Of a stretch of 64,000 bases of DNA, positions 16,076-26,339 are shown piece by piece. The DNA is from Paraclostridium tenue (GTDB lineage Bacteria; Bacillota; Clostridia; Peptostreptococcales; Peptostreptococcaceae): positions 62,001-126,000 of the forward strand of contig NZ_BAAACP010000009.1 in the NCBI RefSeq assembly GCF_039521565.1, read 5' to 3'. The notes under the pieces are model-generated. The model saw nothing but the letters and a program-made list of their open reading frames with translations. It was not told where the DNA came from and did no database searches. The position numbers and the translations under genes are program-made. Positions within the stretch are counted from its first letter, which is position 1. Each line of letters starts with the position of its first letter.

Positions 16076-17989
16076 ATGATTGTTTTGTCATGTAATAACT
16101 TAAATAAAAGTTTTGGAATAGATACTATACTAGAAAATATTAGCTTTACAGTAAATGAAGGAGATAAAGTTGGTATTATAGGCGTTAATGGAACAGGTAA
16201 AACAACTTTATTCAAGATTCTTTCAGGAATATACGGATATGATAGTGGAGATATATATCTTGGAAAAGGTGTAGAAATAGGCTATCTTGAACAAAATACT
16301 AATTTTCAATCTGAAAAAAGCATATACGAAGAAGTTTTAGAAGTTTTTTCAGATTTAATGGAAATGGAAAACTATATAAGAAATTTAGAACTAAGAATTT
16401 CTGAAGAAAGTTCAAATCCCAATTCAAAAGAATTAGATAAGCTTATGAACGAGTATTCACATAAGCTAGAACTTTTTTCAGAATTAAATGGTTATGGATA
16501 TAAATCTGAGGTTAAAGGAATTTTGAAAGGTCTAGGATTTTCTGATGACGATATGCAAACTCCAATAAACATATTGTCAGGTGGAGAAAAAACTAGAGTC
16601 TTACTTTCAAAGTTATTGCTTAAAAACCCTTCACTTTTATTATTAGACGAACCTACTAACCACCTAGATTCAGATGCCATAGAATGGCTTGAAGTTTTCT
16701 TAAAACAATACAAAGGAACAGTTATTATCATTTCACACGATAGATATTTCTTAGATCAAGTTGTTAATAGAGTATTTGAAATTCATAATAAAAAACTTAG
16801 AACATATAATGGAAACTACTCTAAATTTATAGAGTTATCTAAAGTTGAGAAAGAATTAGAAGTTAAAAAATATGAAGATCAACAAAAAGAAATTAAAAAA
16901 CAAGAAGAATCAATAGAAAGATTAAAAGCTTACGGTAGAGAAAAACATTTAAAAAGAGCTAGAAGTAAAGAAAAAATGCTTGATAAGGTTGAAGTTTTAG
17001 ATAGACCTGATGTTCATAGAAAAAGAGCAAGTATAAAATTTAGTCCTTCTGTTTCTAGTGGTAATGATGTTTTAGAAGTTAAAGATATTTCTATGGGTTA
17101 TGGAGAAAGAATTCTTTTCAAAGATATAAACTTTAATATATATAGAGGTGAAAAAGTTGCACTAATTGGAGCTAATGGTATTGGTAAATCTACTTTATTC
17201 AAAATTATTATGAATGAAATAGCACCTCTGTCGGGTAGTACTAAACTTGGTACAAATGTACATGTTGATTACTTCCACCAAGAACAAAAAACTCTTAATT
17301 TAGATAATACCATAATAGATGAAATCTGGGATGATCATCCAGAGTTAAATCAAACAACTCTTAGAAATATGTTAGGTTCTTTCTTATTTGAAGATGAAGA
17401 AGTATTTAAGAAAATCTCTACTTTAAGTGGTGGAGAAAGAGCAAGAGTTGCCATATTAAAACTTATATTATCTAATGCTAACTTCTTGTTACTAGACGAA
17501 CCTACAAATCACCTTGATATAGATTCTAAAGAAGTGTTAGAAGAAGCACTTTTAAATTATACAGGTACTTTATTTACAATATCTCATGATAGATATTTTT
17601 TAAATACTGTGGTTGATAAAATTTTAGTTCTAGACTCTGAAGGTATAACAGAATATCTAGGAAACTACGACTATTATATGGAAAAGAAAAAACAAACTTT
17701 AGAAATGAATACTGTAGAAGTTGTTGAGGAAAAAACAAAAACTCAATTAAAAGATGAAAAAAGAAAAGAAAGAGAACAAAGAGAAATAGAAAAGAAAGCT
17801 AGAATTAAAAGACAAAATATAGAAAAAGAAATTGAAGAAATTGAAGGCAAGATTGAGGAACTAGATTTACTTATGTGTCAAGAAGAAGTTTATTCTAATC
17901 CTGAAAAATCTAAGGAAGTTAGCCAAAACAAATCTAATCTTGAAGAAAAATTAAATAATCTTTATGAAGAATGGGAACAGCTAATGTAA
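16076..17989 (+). CDS. ABC-F family ATP-binding protein
   Basis: A 637-residue soluble protein with two ABC ATPase domains and no membrane part. Walker A sites are GVNGTGKTT (about 36) and GANGIGKST (about 360). The signature sequences are LSGGEKTRV and LSGGERARV, each followed by LLLDEPTNHLD. A charged linker joins the domains, and a C-terminal coiled coil covers about 545-637. Domain layout fits YdiF/Uup-type ABC-F factors that act on the ribosome. I start at ATG 16076 because AGGAGG lies 10 bp upstream; a longer frame to 16019 has no ribosome site. A resistance role cannot be told from sequence. Confidence 0.9.
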   Translation: MIVLSCNNLNKSFGIDTILENISFTVNEGDKVGIIGVNGTGKTTLFKILSGIYGYDSGDIYLGKGVEIGYLEQNTNFQSEKSIYEEVLEVFSDLMEMENYIRNLELRISEESSNPNSKELDKLMNEYSHKLELFSELNGYGYKSEVKGILKGLGFSDDDMQTPINILSGGEKTRVLLSKLLLKNPSLLLLDEPTNHLDSDAIEWLEVFLKQYKGTVIIISHDRYFLDQVVNRVFEIHNKKLRTYNGNYSKFIELSKVEKELEVKKYEDQQKEIKKQEESIERLKAYGREKHLKRARSKEKMLDKVEVLDRPDVHRKRASIKFSPSVSSGNDVLEVKDISMGYGERILFKDINFNIYRGEKVALIGANGIGKSTLFKIIMNEIAPLSGSTKLGTNVHVDYFHQEQKTLNLDNTIIDEIWDDHPELNQTTLRNMLGSFLFEDEEVFKKISTLSGGERARVAILKLILSNANFLLLDEPTNHLDIDSKEVLEEALLNYTGTLFTISHDRYFLNTVVDKILVLDSEGITEYLGNYDYYMEKKKQTLEMNTVEVVEEKTKTQLKDEKRKEREQREIEKKARIKRQNIEKEIEEIEGKIEELDLLMCQEEVYSNPEKSKEVSQNKSNLEEKLNNLYEEWEQLM

Positions 17990-18003
17990 GCTGTTCTTTT
18001 TAT
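17974..18003 (+). terminator. Terminator overlapping the ABC-F stop codon
   Basis: GAACAGCT and AGCTGTTC arms are followed by a T run. The stop codon lies in the loop, so the stem includes the last codons. Confidence 0.8.
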
Positions 18004-18097
18004 TAGATAATTCTGATTTTTCTATAATAAATTAGTTGCTATATATATATTATTTATATTACCATAGTATAGACATTAAAATTTAGGGGGTGCTTAT

Positions 18098-19474
18098 TTG
18101 AATAATATTTTAAATTTAAACGATGAAAATAAGAGATTTTACAAACTATTAATTTCACTTTGTATACCTATAATCATACAAAACCTTATCTCAACTTCAG
18201 TAAATGTTATAGATACAGTTATGATTAGTAGTTTAGGAGAAACTTCAGTTGCTTCTATAGGAGTTGCTAATCAGTTTTTCTTCTTATTTAATATGACCTT
18301 ATCTGGCTTAACAGGTGGAGCAGGTTTATTTATATCTCAATTTTATGGAAAGAATGATATTAATAACATAAAAAAAGTTACAGGATTAAATGTTTTACTT
18401 GGCATAATACTTGGGCTAATATTTTTTATACCTTCACTTTTCTTTCCTAAACTAATAATACACTTCTTCTCTTATGATACTGATGTAATAAAACTTTGTA
18501 TTGATTACTTTAGTATCATAGCATTTTGTTATCCTTTAATTGCAGTTAGTACTGTTTTTAGCATGGGATCTAGAAGTGTAAGAAATCCTAAGTTAGGAAT
18601 GATTTGTAGTGCAATAGCTCTTATAAGTAATATAATCTTAAATTATGGATTAATCTTTGGTAATTTAGGTCTCCCTGCATTAGGAGTTAAAGGAGCAGCC
18701 TTAGCAACTGTTATAGCTAGACTAATTGAATTTTCACTTTTAATTATCTATGTTTATGTAGTTAAAAAGAATTATGTTTTAAGATTTAATTTAAGCAATT
18801 TAAAATCTATAGACAAATCATTTATAAATGCATTCTTTGCTAAAAGTACACCAATCTTATTAAATGATTCTGGTTGGGCTATAGGTACTGTATTATATTC
18901 TGTAGCATATTCTAAGGCAGGTACTTCTGCTATTGCTGCAAGTCAAATAGCAACAAGCACAGGTAATTTCTTTATAATGACTGCTGTTTGTGTAGCTATC
19001 GGAGCATCTATTATGCTAGGAAATGAACTTGGAGCAGATAATAAAGAAGTTGCTATTGAATACGCTAAAAAGTTTTCTAAAATTGTATTCATTGTAGGAA
19101 CTATATTCGGTATACTTCTTATAATTAATATACCTATGTTACTTAAGATGTTTAGCGTTTCTGATAATCTAGCACCTGATATCATTAAGATATTTGTTAT
19201 TATGGGGTTATTGATGGGACTTAAGTCTTTTAATACACTTTTAATTATAGGTATATTAAGAAGTGGCGGAGATACTAAATACTCTTTATTCTTGGAATTA
19301 GGATGTATGTGGTTAGTTTCACTTCCTCTTACTTTTATATTCGCTATTAAAGGAGCTCCGATTTACGTACTTGTTCTTCTTACTTATTCTGAAGAAATAG
19401 TAAAATTCATATTTGGTGTCCCTAGAGCATTATCTAAAAAGTGGGTTGCTAACATAGTTAAAGAAATTAATTAA
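18098..19474 (+). CDS. MATE-family multidrug/cation antiporter
   Basis: A 458-residue integral membrane protein with about 12 transmembrane segments in two similar halves, as in MATE transporters (for example FFLFNMTLSGLTGGAGLFISQ in the first half and MLGNELGADN in the second). It would export organic cations or drugs in exchange for Na+ or H+. The start is TTG at 18098, supported by AGGGGGTG 5-12 bp upstream. It is separated from the ABC-F gene by a terminator, so it is its own unit. The substrate is unknown. Confidence 0.9.
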   Translation: MNNILNLNDENKRFYKLLISLCIPIIIQNLISTSVNVIDTVMISSLGETSVASIGVANQFFFLFNMTLSGLTGGAGLFISQFYGKNDINNIKKVTGLNVLLGIILGLIFFIPSLFFPKLIIHFFSYDTDVIKLCIDYFSIIAFCYPLIAVSTVFSMGSRSVRNPKLGMICSAIALISNIILNYGLIFGNLGLPALGVKGAALATVIARLIEFSLLIIYVYVVKKNYVLRFNLSNLKSIDKSFINAFFAKSTPILLNDSGWAIGTVLYSVAYSKAGTSAIAASQIATSTGNFFIMTAVCVAIGASIMLGNELGADNKEVAIEYAKKFSKIVFIVGTIFGILLIINIPMLLKMFSVSDNLAPDIIKIFVIMGLLMGLKSFNTLLIIGILRSGGDTKYSLFLELGCMWLVSLPLTFIFAIKGAPIYVLVLLTYSEEIVKFIFGVPRALSKKWVANIVKEIN

Positions 19475-19503
19475 AAAGCGATGCCTTTTATGGCATCGCT
19501 TTT
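19474..19503. terminator. Bidirectional terminator between MATE gene and glycogen operon
   Basis: AAAAGCGATGCC, a 6-nt loop and GGCATCGCTTTT form a perfect 12-bp stem with A and T tracts. It serves both convergent units. Confidence 0.9.
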
Positions 19504-21268
19504 AATCTATTTTTATTAAATTATAAGATTTAGGTTCTAAAATAGTTATTAATTTTTTATCTATTAATTCATTACTTTCTATTTCAATTTTTTCTCTAAT
19601 ATCTGATCTATTTATTAATATTAAGACTTTATTAGTTTTAATATATCTAATATACCCAAATATATTTTGATTTGATAATTTTAAAAATTTAGTTTCTCCA
19701 TTTGATAATAATTTATTATTTTTTCTTTCCTTAATTATATTTTTATAAAAGTTTAATATATCCTTATCTTCATTTTCCCAAGGATATGTTCTTCGATTGT
19801 CAGGATCTTTTTCTCCTATTAAGCCCGCTTCATCCCCATAATAAATATATGGTACCCCTTCAAAGGTCATCTGAATAAAGACTGCTAATTTAAGAAGATT
19901 TTTATCTTCATTTAACTCTGTAAGAATTCTTCTTGTATCATGTGTTCCTAATAAATTCAAATTCGATTTAAATGCCTCTCTAGGATAATTTTCCTTTATT
20001 GTCATAAAACTTTTATATACATCCTGTGAGTTTATATTTCCTTTTAAAAATTCTACTACTATATTTTTAAATACATATCCAGTTACTCCATCTAATTGAT
20101 TTCCTAAAAAGTATTTACGCCTTTCATCATAGCTAATTTTATTAGATGCATCTTCCCATACCTCTCCTATAATAACAGAATCATCATCTATATTTAGGGT
20201 TTCTTTTTTTAAAGCTTCTATAAATGTAGATGGAAGTTCATCTGCTACATCAAGTCTCCATCCTTTGACTCCATAGTTCATCCACTTCTTTATTACACTA
20301 TCTTTATCCCTTATAATATAATCCATATAGGATTTTTCAGTTTCATTTACATTAGGTAGTGATTTAACTCCCCACCAACAATCGTATTCATTTGGATAGT
20401 CCTTAAAGTTATACCATGAGTAGTATTTAGAATTTTCTGATTGATATGCACCTAAAGAATCATAATTTCCATATTTATTAAAATAAATGCTATCATCTCC
20501 AGTATGACTAAATACTCCATCTAAAATAATGTTTATCCCTTTTTTACCCGCCTTATATATTAATTCTTTAAATATTTCTTCATCACCAAACATAGGGTCA
20601 ATAGTTTTATAATCTCCCGTATCATATTTATGATTACTTTGAGATTTAAATATAGGGCTTAAATATATTACACTTATTCCTAAACTTTTTAGATAGTTTA
20701 ATTTACTGATTATACCTTTTAAATTTCCACCATGAAAATCCCATCTTATGACTTCATTTTTTTTGTTTTTTATATACATAGGTGTATCTTCCCAGTTTGC
20801 ATATATAAAACTATTTTTTTTAGGATTATTTATTTTTCCAGTTTTATTAAACCTGTCAACAAATATATGATATAGTATGCCTTCCTTAAACCACGTTGGA
20901 GTTTCTATTTTTTTGCTAACCGTAATTTGATATTTATTTATATCATTTATATCATAAAATTCTACACATTCTCCACAGTCATAACTTTTTCCATAGTATT
21001 TTACCTGTAAATTTTCTCCTTCTATGGATTTAAAATAATAAAAATAAATATTTTCTTTTTCAAATTTATATTTATCTATAGTAAAAATACCATTTAATTT
21101 ATTTTCCATTTTAATTTCTTTTTTTGTCTCTTCATTTGTTTCTAAGATAAGGTATATTTCTTTAACATCAGAAATTACTTCTACATTTATATTTATGACT
21201 TCTCCTATCTCCAATGCCCCAAATGGCTTTTTGTGACTTTCCATCCAAGAATCGTATATTATACTCAT
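19502..21268 (-). CDS. Alpha-amylase family (GH13) glucan hydrolase of the glycogen operon
   Basis: A 588-residue cytosolic GH13 enzyme without signal peptide. An N-terminal beta domain (about 1-120) precedes the barrel. The four GH13 regions are visible: DGVFSHTG, GWRLDVADE with the nucleophile aspartate, IGEVWE with the acid/base glutamate, and LLGTHDTRR. YHIFVDRFN marks the barrel start. The profile fits neopullulanase or maltodextrinase-like enzymes acting on alpha-1,4 or alpha-1,6 glucans, so it probably trims glycogen or maltodextrins left by phosphorylase. Last gene of the glg operon, 35 bp after glgP. Exact linkage specificity is not readable. Confidence 0.85.
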   Translation of the reverse strand: MSIIYDSWMESHKKPFGALEIGEVININVEVISDVKEIYLILETNEETKKEIKMENKLNGIFTIDKYKFEKENIYFYYFKSIEGENLQVKYYGKSYDCGECVEFYDINDINKYQITVSKKIETPTWFKEGILYHIFVDRFNKTGKINNPKKNSFIYANWEDTPMYIKNKKNEVIRWDFHGGNLKGIISKLNYLKSLGISVIYLSPIFKSQSNHKYDTGDYKTIDPMFGDEEIFKELIYKAGKKGINIILDGVFSHTGDDSIYFNKYGNYDSLGAYQSENSKYYSWYNFKDYPNEYDCWWGVKSLPNVNETEKSYMDYIIRDKDSVIKKWMNYGVKGWRLDVADELPSTFIEALKKETLNIDDDSVIIGEVWEDASNKISYDERRKYFLGNQLDGVTGYVFKNIVVEFLKGNINSQDVYKSFMTIKENYPREAFKSNLNLLGTHDTRRILTELNEDKNLLKLAVFIQMTFEGVPYIYYGDEAGLIGEKDPDNRRTYPWENEDKDILNFYKNIIKERKNNKLLSNGETKFLKLSNQNIFGYIRYIKTNKVLILINRSDIREKIEIESNELIDKKLITILEPKSYNLIKID

Positions 21269-21303
21269 TTACTCCCCCTTATTTTTATCACTTATAAAAA
21301 TAT

Positions 21304-23724
21304 TTATCTTTTGTACCATATTTCATTTGCATATTCTTTTATAGTTCTATCACTTGAAAAAATCCCTGAATTCGCAATATTTATCAACGCCATCTTATTC
21401 CAATGATTTTTATCCATATACAAGTCATTAATTTTTTTCTGAGCTTCTATATAATTTTCAAAATCTCTTAGTACAAAAAATTCATCATTGTATGTTATTA
21501 GAGAGTTGTATATCTCTCTGCCCTCTTCTAATATATTTGGTATAAATCCATTAACTAAGTCATCTACCACTCTTTTTATATAAAAATTATTTGAATATAA
21601 ATCAGCAGAAGAATAACCTCCAAATTTACTATACTCTAAAACTTGATTTGCCTTTAACCCAAATAAAACCATATTTTCATCACCTATTTGGTCATGAATT
21701 TCTATATTTGCTCCATCTAGCGTTGCTATTGTTATAGCTCCATTCATCATAAACTTCATATTGCTTGTTCCAGATGCTTCTTTTGTAGTTGTAGATATTT
21801 GCTCACTTACATTTGTAGCAGGTATTATTTTCTCTGCCAAAGAAACTCCATAGTTTTCTAAAAAAACTACTCTCAACTTATCTTTTACTCTTACATCATT
21901 ATTTATTTTTTGAGCTAATTCATTTATTAGTTTTATAACGCATTTTGCAAAATAATATCCAGGTGCAGCTTTAGCTCCAAATATAAAAGTTCTTGGTTCC
22001 ATATTTAAATTTGGATTATCTAATAATTCATGATACATATGAAGTATGTGAAGTGCATTCATGAGTTGTCTTTTGTATGCGTGTAATCTTTTTATTTGCA
22101 CATCAAAAATTGAGTTTTCATTTATATTTATTTCATTTTTTTGAGTTATGATTTTAGATAAGTTTCTTTTATTTTCTTGTTTGATTAATTCTAATTCTTG
22201 TAAAACCCTACTATCATCTTGATATTTTTCTAAACTTTTAAGTTCTAGTGTATCTTTTTGCCAACTTTCCCCTATCAATTCATTTATAAGTTTAGATAAT
22301 CTAGGATTAGATAACATTAACCATCTTCTATGAGCTATTCCATTAGTCTTGTTGTTAAATTTAAAAGGTTCATCTTCATAAAAGTTTTTAAGCACTTCTT
22401 TTTTTAAGATCTCTGTATGAAGTTTTGCTACTCCATTTACACTATGGCTTCCTATAATGCTTAAGTTAGCCATATTTACATTGTCTGCAGAAATCACTGC
22501 CATTGTTCCTATCTTATCAAAATCATTGCCATATTTATTATTTAATTTTCGAATATATCTTTTATTTATTTCTTCAATTATCATATAAATTCTAGGCAGT
22601 AACTCTTTAATCATCTGGATATTCCATCTTTCCATAGCCTCTGCCATTATAGTGTGGTTTGTATAAGATATAACTCTTTTAGTTATCTCCCAAGCTTCAT
22701 CCCATCCAAGTTCTTCTTCATCCATTAGTAGCCTCATTAGCTCAGGTACACATAGAGATGGATGTGTGTCATTTATATGAATCGAAATTTTCTCATATAT
22801 TTTACCTATATCCCGATTATTCTTTTTATACTTTCTAAATATATCTTGTATTCCTGCACTTACTAAGAAATATTCTTGCTTTAACCTTAAAATTTTACCT
22901 GCATCATTAGAATCATTAGGATATAAAACTTGAGAAATTTCATCAGCATAATATCTATACTGTAGTGCATCATGATAACTTCCATAGCTATTTTTAGATT
23001 CTTTTAATATAGGCTCAAAATCTTTTCGAGGTACATCTGATTTAAACAATCTAAGAGTATTTATATATTCATTTTTATATCCAATTATAGGAATATCATA
23101 TGGAACGGCCATAACTGGAATATAATTTTTATGAATAGCCTTTAATTTACCGTTTTTTTCAACTAAATCAACTTGACCTCCAAATTTTACAATACTTGCC
23201 TTGTTAGGCCTTACGGTCTCCCATATATATGATTCTTCTTTTAACCAATTATCTGGGACTTCTACTTGATGTCCATTCACAAGTTTTTGTTCAAATAGCC
23301 CGTATTCGTATCTTATTCCATAACCATGGCCACTAATACTTAATGATGCCATTGAATCTAAAAAACATGCAGCTAGTCTTCCTAATCCACCATTTCCTAA
23401 CGCAGGATCCACTTCTGCATTAACTAAGTCTTCTAAGTTTATGTCCATTTCTTTTAAAATTAACTTTATATCTTCTAAAACACCTAAATTTAAAAGATTA
23501 GACTCTAATTGGCGTCCTAATAAAAACTCTATACAAAAATAATAAACTTCTTTTTCTTTATCTAATCTACTTTCTTTCCATATATTATCTATTTTACACT
23601 TTAATACTGTCACTAGCGTATTTAGTAGTTGCTCACTATTAGCTTCTTCTATAGTTTGTTTATATAAAAAATCCATTTGATTTCTAAATTCTAATTTGAA
23701 CTCTTTTTTATTTATAAGGGTCAA
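21304..23724 (-). CDS. glgP: Glycogen/maltodextrin phosphorylase
   Basis: An enzyme of about 806 residues releasing glucose 1-phosphate from alpha-1,4 glucans. Family markers are the substrate region NGGLGRLAAC, the QIKRLHAYKRQ motif near 545, and the pyridoxal-phosphate site EASGTSNMKF with the lysine. The start is probably TTG at 23724, because AAAGGAG in the end of glgA lies 9 bp upstream. A TTG at 23733 abuts that site and is less likely. It begins 2 bp after the glgA stop, so translation is coupled. Confidence 0.93.
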   Translation of the reverse strand: MTLINKKEFKLEFRNQMDFLYKQTIEEANSEQLLNTLVTVLKCKIDNIWKESRLDKEKEVYYFCIEFLLGRQLESNLLNLGVLEDIKLILKEMDINLEDLVNAEVDPALGNGGLGRLAACFLDSMASLSISGHGYGIRYEYGLFEQKLVNGHQVEVPDNWLKEESYIWETVRPNKASIVKFGGQVDLVEKNGKLKAIHKNYIPVMAVPYDIPIIGYKNEYINTLRLFKSDVPRKDFEPILKESKNSYGSYHDALQYRYYADEISQVLYPNDSNDAGKILRLKQEYFLVSAGIQDIFRKYKKNNRDIGKIYEKISIHINDTHPSLCVPELMRLLMDEEELGWDEAWEITKRVISYTNHTIMAEAMERWNIQMIKELLPRIYMIIEEINKRYIRKLNNKYGNDFDKIGTMAVISADNVNMANLSIIGSHSVNGVAKLHTEILKKEVLKNFYEDEPFKFNNKTNGIAHRRWLMLSNPRLSKLINELIGESWQKDTLELKSLEKYQDDSRVLQELELIKQENKRNLSKIITQKNEININENSIFDVQIKRLHAYKRQLMNALHILHMYHELLDNPNLNMEPRTFIFGAKAAPGYYFAKCVIKLINELAQKINNDVRVKDKLRVVFLENYGVSLAEKIIPATNVSEQISTTTKEASGTSNMKFMMNGAITIATLDGANIEIHDQIGDENMVLFGLKANQVLEYSKFGGYSSADLYSNNFYIKRVVDDLVNGFIPNILEEGREIYNSLITYNDEFFVLRDFENYIEAQKKINDLYMDKNHWNKMALINIANSGIFSSDRTIKEYANEIWYKR

Positions 23725-23726
23725 TA

Positions 23727-25184
23727 TTACCAACTCCTTTGTTCAACTATTTCTTGATAAGCCCTTAAATATTCCTTAGCCGACTTTTTCCAACTATTGT
23801 CAGTATTCATTGCACTTCTTACTATATTATTCCACGTGGTTTTATCTTCTTTGTAAATATCTATCGCCGATTTAATACAATAATACATCTCGTGTGCATT
23901 GTAGTTGGCAAAACTAAATCCATTACCTTTTCCAGTGTATTTATTATATGGAATAACAGTATCCTTAAGTCCTCCAGTTTCTCTAACTAAAGGAATTGAT
24001 CCATATCTCATAGCTATCATTTGTCCTATTCCACAAGGTTCAAATAATGACGGCATTAAAAACATATCTGATGATGCATAAATTTGTTGAGCTAATGCTG
24101 CATCAAAAGTTAATATAGTTGCCACCTTATTAGGATACTTCCCTGAATAGTAATTTAACATAGATTGATATTGTTCTTCTCCAGTACCAAGTACAACTAG
24201 TTGTAAATCTTCTTCAACTATTTCAGGCATCATATATGAAATTAAGTCTAATCCTTTTTGAGACACTAATCTAGACACAATCCCTATCATTGGTATATTT
24301 TCATTAATTTCTAATCCTAGTAGTTTTTGCAATTCTAATTTATTTTTAATTTTATTATCTATTGATTCAATATTAAAATTACAAACTATATTTTTATCGA
24401 CTTCCGGATTATTAATTTCATAATCTATTCCATTAACAATTCCTTTTAATTTATATCCATTCTCTTTTATCAATCCATCTAGTCCTTCTCCATAGTATTT
24501 TGTTTGTATCTCGTTAGCATATGTTGGGCTAACAGTACTTACTTTATCTGAATATACTATGCCAGCCTTCATAAAATTGATTCCACCATAATATTCTATA
24601 TTCCCTTCATCTAAATGAAATCTAGGAATAGCTAGTGTATCTTCTATGTGTTTGTTAGAAAATACACCTTGATATCGTAAGTTATGTATAGTATACATAG
24701 TTTTTATATTTGAATATCTTTCATCATCTTTGTAATGCTCTTTTAAAAATAAAGGTATCATTCCTGTATGCCAATCATTTAAATTCATTATATCTGGATA
24801 AAAATCTATCCTTTTTAAAGATTCTAAAACTGCATTACTGAAAAATGTAAATCTCTCTACATCATCATCATATCCATATAAATAGGCATACTCACCCTCT
24901 CTTTTAAAGTAAAACTCATTATCTATAAAATAAAACTTAACTCCGTCTAATTCTAATTCTAATAATCCACAATATTGATTTCTCCATGCCACATTTACAT
25001 TAAACACGGCAACTTTTTTCATTTTATCTTTTAAATATTTAGGAATATTAACATATTTGGGCATTATAACCCTTATATCAATTCCTTCTTTTTTTAATGA
25101 TTTTGGAAGTGCATATGATACATCTCCTAACCCCCCTGTTTTAGCAAACGGCCAACATTCAGCTGTAACAAAAAGAACCTTCAA
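23727..25184 (-). CDS. glgA: Glycogen synthase (ADP-glucose)
   Basis: A 485-residue GT5 glucosyltransferase extending alpha-1,4 glucan from ADP-glucose. The N-terminal KTGGLGDV motif binds the nucleotide sugar (about residue 15). DWHTGMIP, GIVSRLVSQKGLDL and the C-terminal SLFEPCGIGQM with its glutamate are present. The start is TTG with AAAGGGGG upstream. Located between glgD and glgP. Confidence 0.95.
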   Translation of the reverse strand: MKVLFVTAECWPFAKTGGLGDVSYALPKSLKKEGIDIRVIMPKYVNIPKYLKDKMKKVAVFNVNVAWRNQYCGLLELELDGVKFYFIDNEFYFKREGEYAYLYGYDDDVERFTFFSNAVLESLKRIDFYPDIMNLNDWHTGMIPLFLKEHYKDDERYSNIKTMYTIHNLRYQGVFSNKHIEDTLAIPRFHLDEGNIEYYGGINFMKAGIVYSDKVSTVSPTYANEIQTKYYGEGLDGLIKENGYKLKGIVNGIDYEINNPEVDKNIVCNFNIESIDNKIKNKLELQKLLGLEINENIPMIGIVSRLVSQKGLDLISYMMPEIVEEDLQLVVLGTGEEQYQSMLNYYSGKYPNKVATILTFDAALAQQIYASSDMFLMPSLFEPCGIGQMIAMRYGSIPLVRETGGLKDTVIPYNKYTGKGNGFSFANYNAHEMYYCIKSAIDIYKEDKTTWNNIVRSAMNTDNSWKKSAKEYLRAYQEIVEQRSW

Positions 25185-25197
25185 AATTTATCCCCCT

Positions 25198-26325
25198 TTA
25201 TATACTTACGTTTTTTTCTACTACCAAAGGAAACTTTATATCTCCTTTTAATTCTTTTTCACTTGATATATTTACATTTTTATCAAGAATTACATTATCT
25301 AGTTTTGCATTTTCTTCTATTGTAGTATTTTGCATAATTATAGAATTTCTAATAACCGAACCTTCTTTTATATGAACCTTCCTAAATATAATACTATCTT
25401 TCACATCTCCTTCAATAATACATCCTGTAGCTATAAATGAGTTATTTACATTTGAAGTTTTTGTATATAAAGTTGGTTGAGTATTTTTTTCTTTAGTATA
25501 AATTTTTCTATCTGAGTAAAACAATTCATTTGCTATATCTATATTAAGTAAATCCTTGTTAGTTTGAAAATAAGTTTTAATAGAATTTATACATCTTAAG
25601 TAACCCTTATACTCATATCCTCCTACATTTAATATATCTACACTTTCATTTATACAATCTTCTAAATTTGCATATCCACCTTTTGAAACTGCTCCATATA
25701 TCATTTCTATAAATAATTTTGTTTTCATTATATACATTTCCATAGATATATTTCCTGTGGATTGTCTTCCAATATTAGTTCCCATACTTAAAACTTTTTT
25801 ATTTCTATCAATATTTAAAATTGTTGTTCCTAAAAACTCTTCATCTATATTAGATTCATTTTTAAATACTATAGTTATATCATTGCCCGATAATTTATGG
25901 TAGTTAAGAACTTTTTTATAATCAATATTACAAATCATATAACTTGGAGAAATTAAAACATATTCTTGCTTACTTTTCTCAATATAATCTATATTTGAAA
26001 ATATATTTTGAAGATCACCTTTTTTAAAAGTATGATGCATCTGCTTTGTTGTATTTTCGGGACTAAATACAAATAATCCATCATTTTTTAAAGATAAGTC
26101 CCAATGACTTCCATTTCCTAAATGATCTGTCAGTGACCTATATTTTTGGTCTGAAAATATACCTATATTTTTCATTCCCGCATTTACCATATTAGATAAT
26201 GTAAAATCTATTATTCTATACCTTCCACCAATAGGTATTGATGCCACTATCCTTGAATCACTTAACTCTCTTAAATTATCACCTTTTTTATTTAAATTGA
26301 TTATCCCCATACATTCTTTATTCAT
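25198..26325 (-). CDS. glgD: Glucose-1-phosphate adenylyltransferase subunit GlgD
   Basis: A 375-residue paralogue of GlgC, immediately downstream of it. It keeps the nucleotidyltransferase and left-handed beta-helix layout (RIIDFTLSNMVNAG near 38; hexapeptide-like repeats from about 285) but lacks the strict GGQGSRLG loop, having INLNKKGDNLREL instead. In Firmicutes GlgD is known as a poorly active or regulatory partner of GlgC in a heterotetramer. ATG with AGGGGG upstream. Confidence 0.92.
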   Translation of the reverse strand: MNKECMGIINLNKKGDNLRELSDSRIVASIPIGGRYRIIDFTLSNMVNAGMKNIGIFSDQKYRSLTDHLGNGSHWDLSLKNDGLFVFSPENTTKQMHHTFKKGDLQNIFSNIDYIEKSKQEYVLISPSYMICNIDYKKVLNYHKLSGNDITIVFKNESNIDEEFLGTTILNIDRNKKVLSMGTNIGRQSTGNISMEMYIMKTKLFIEMIYGAVSKGGYANLEDCINESVDILNVGGYEYKGYLRCINSIKTYFQTNKDLLNIDIANELFYSDRKIYTKEKNTQPTLYTKTSNVNNSFIATGCIIEGDVKDSIIFRKVHIKEGSVIRNSIIMQNTTIEENAKLDNVILDKNVNISSEKELKGDIKFPLVVEKNVSI

Positions 26326-26339
26326 AAAATATAATCCCC

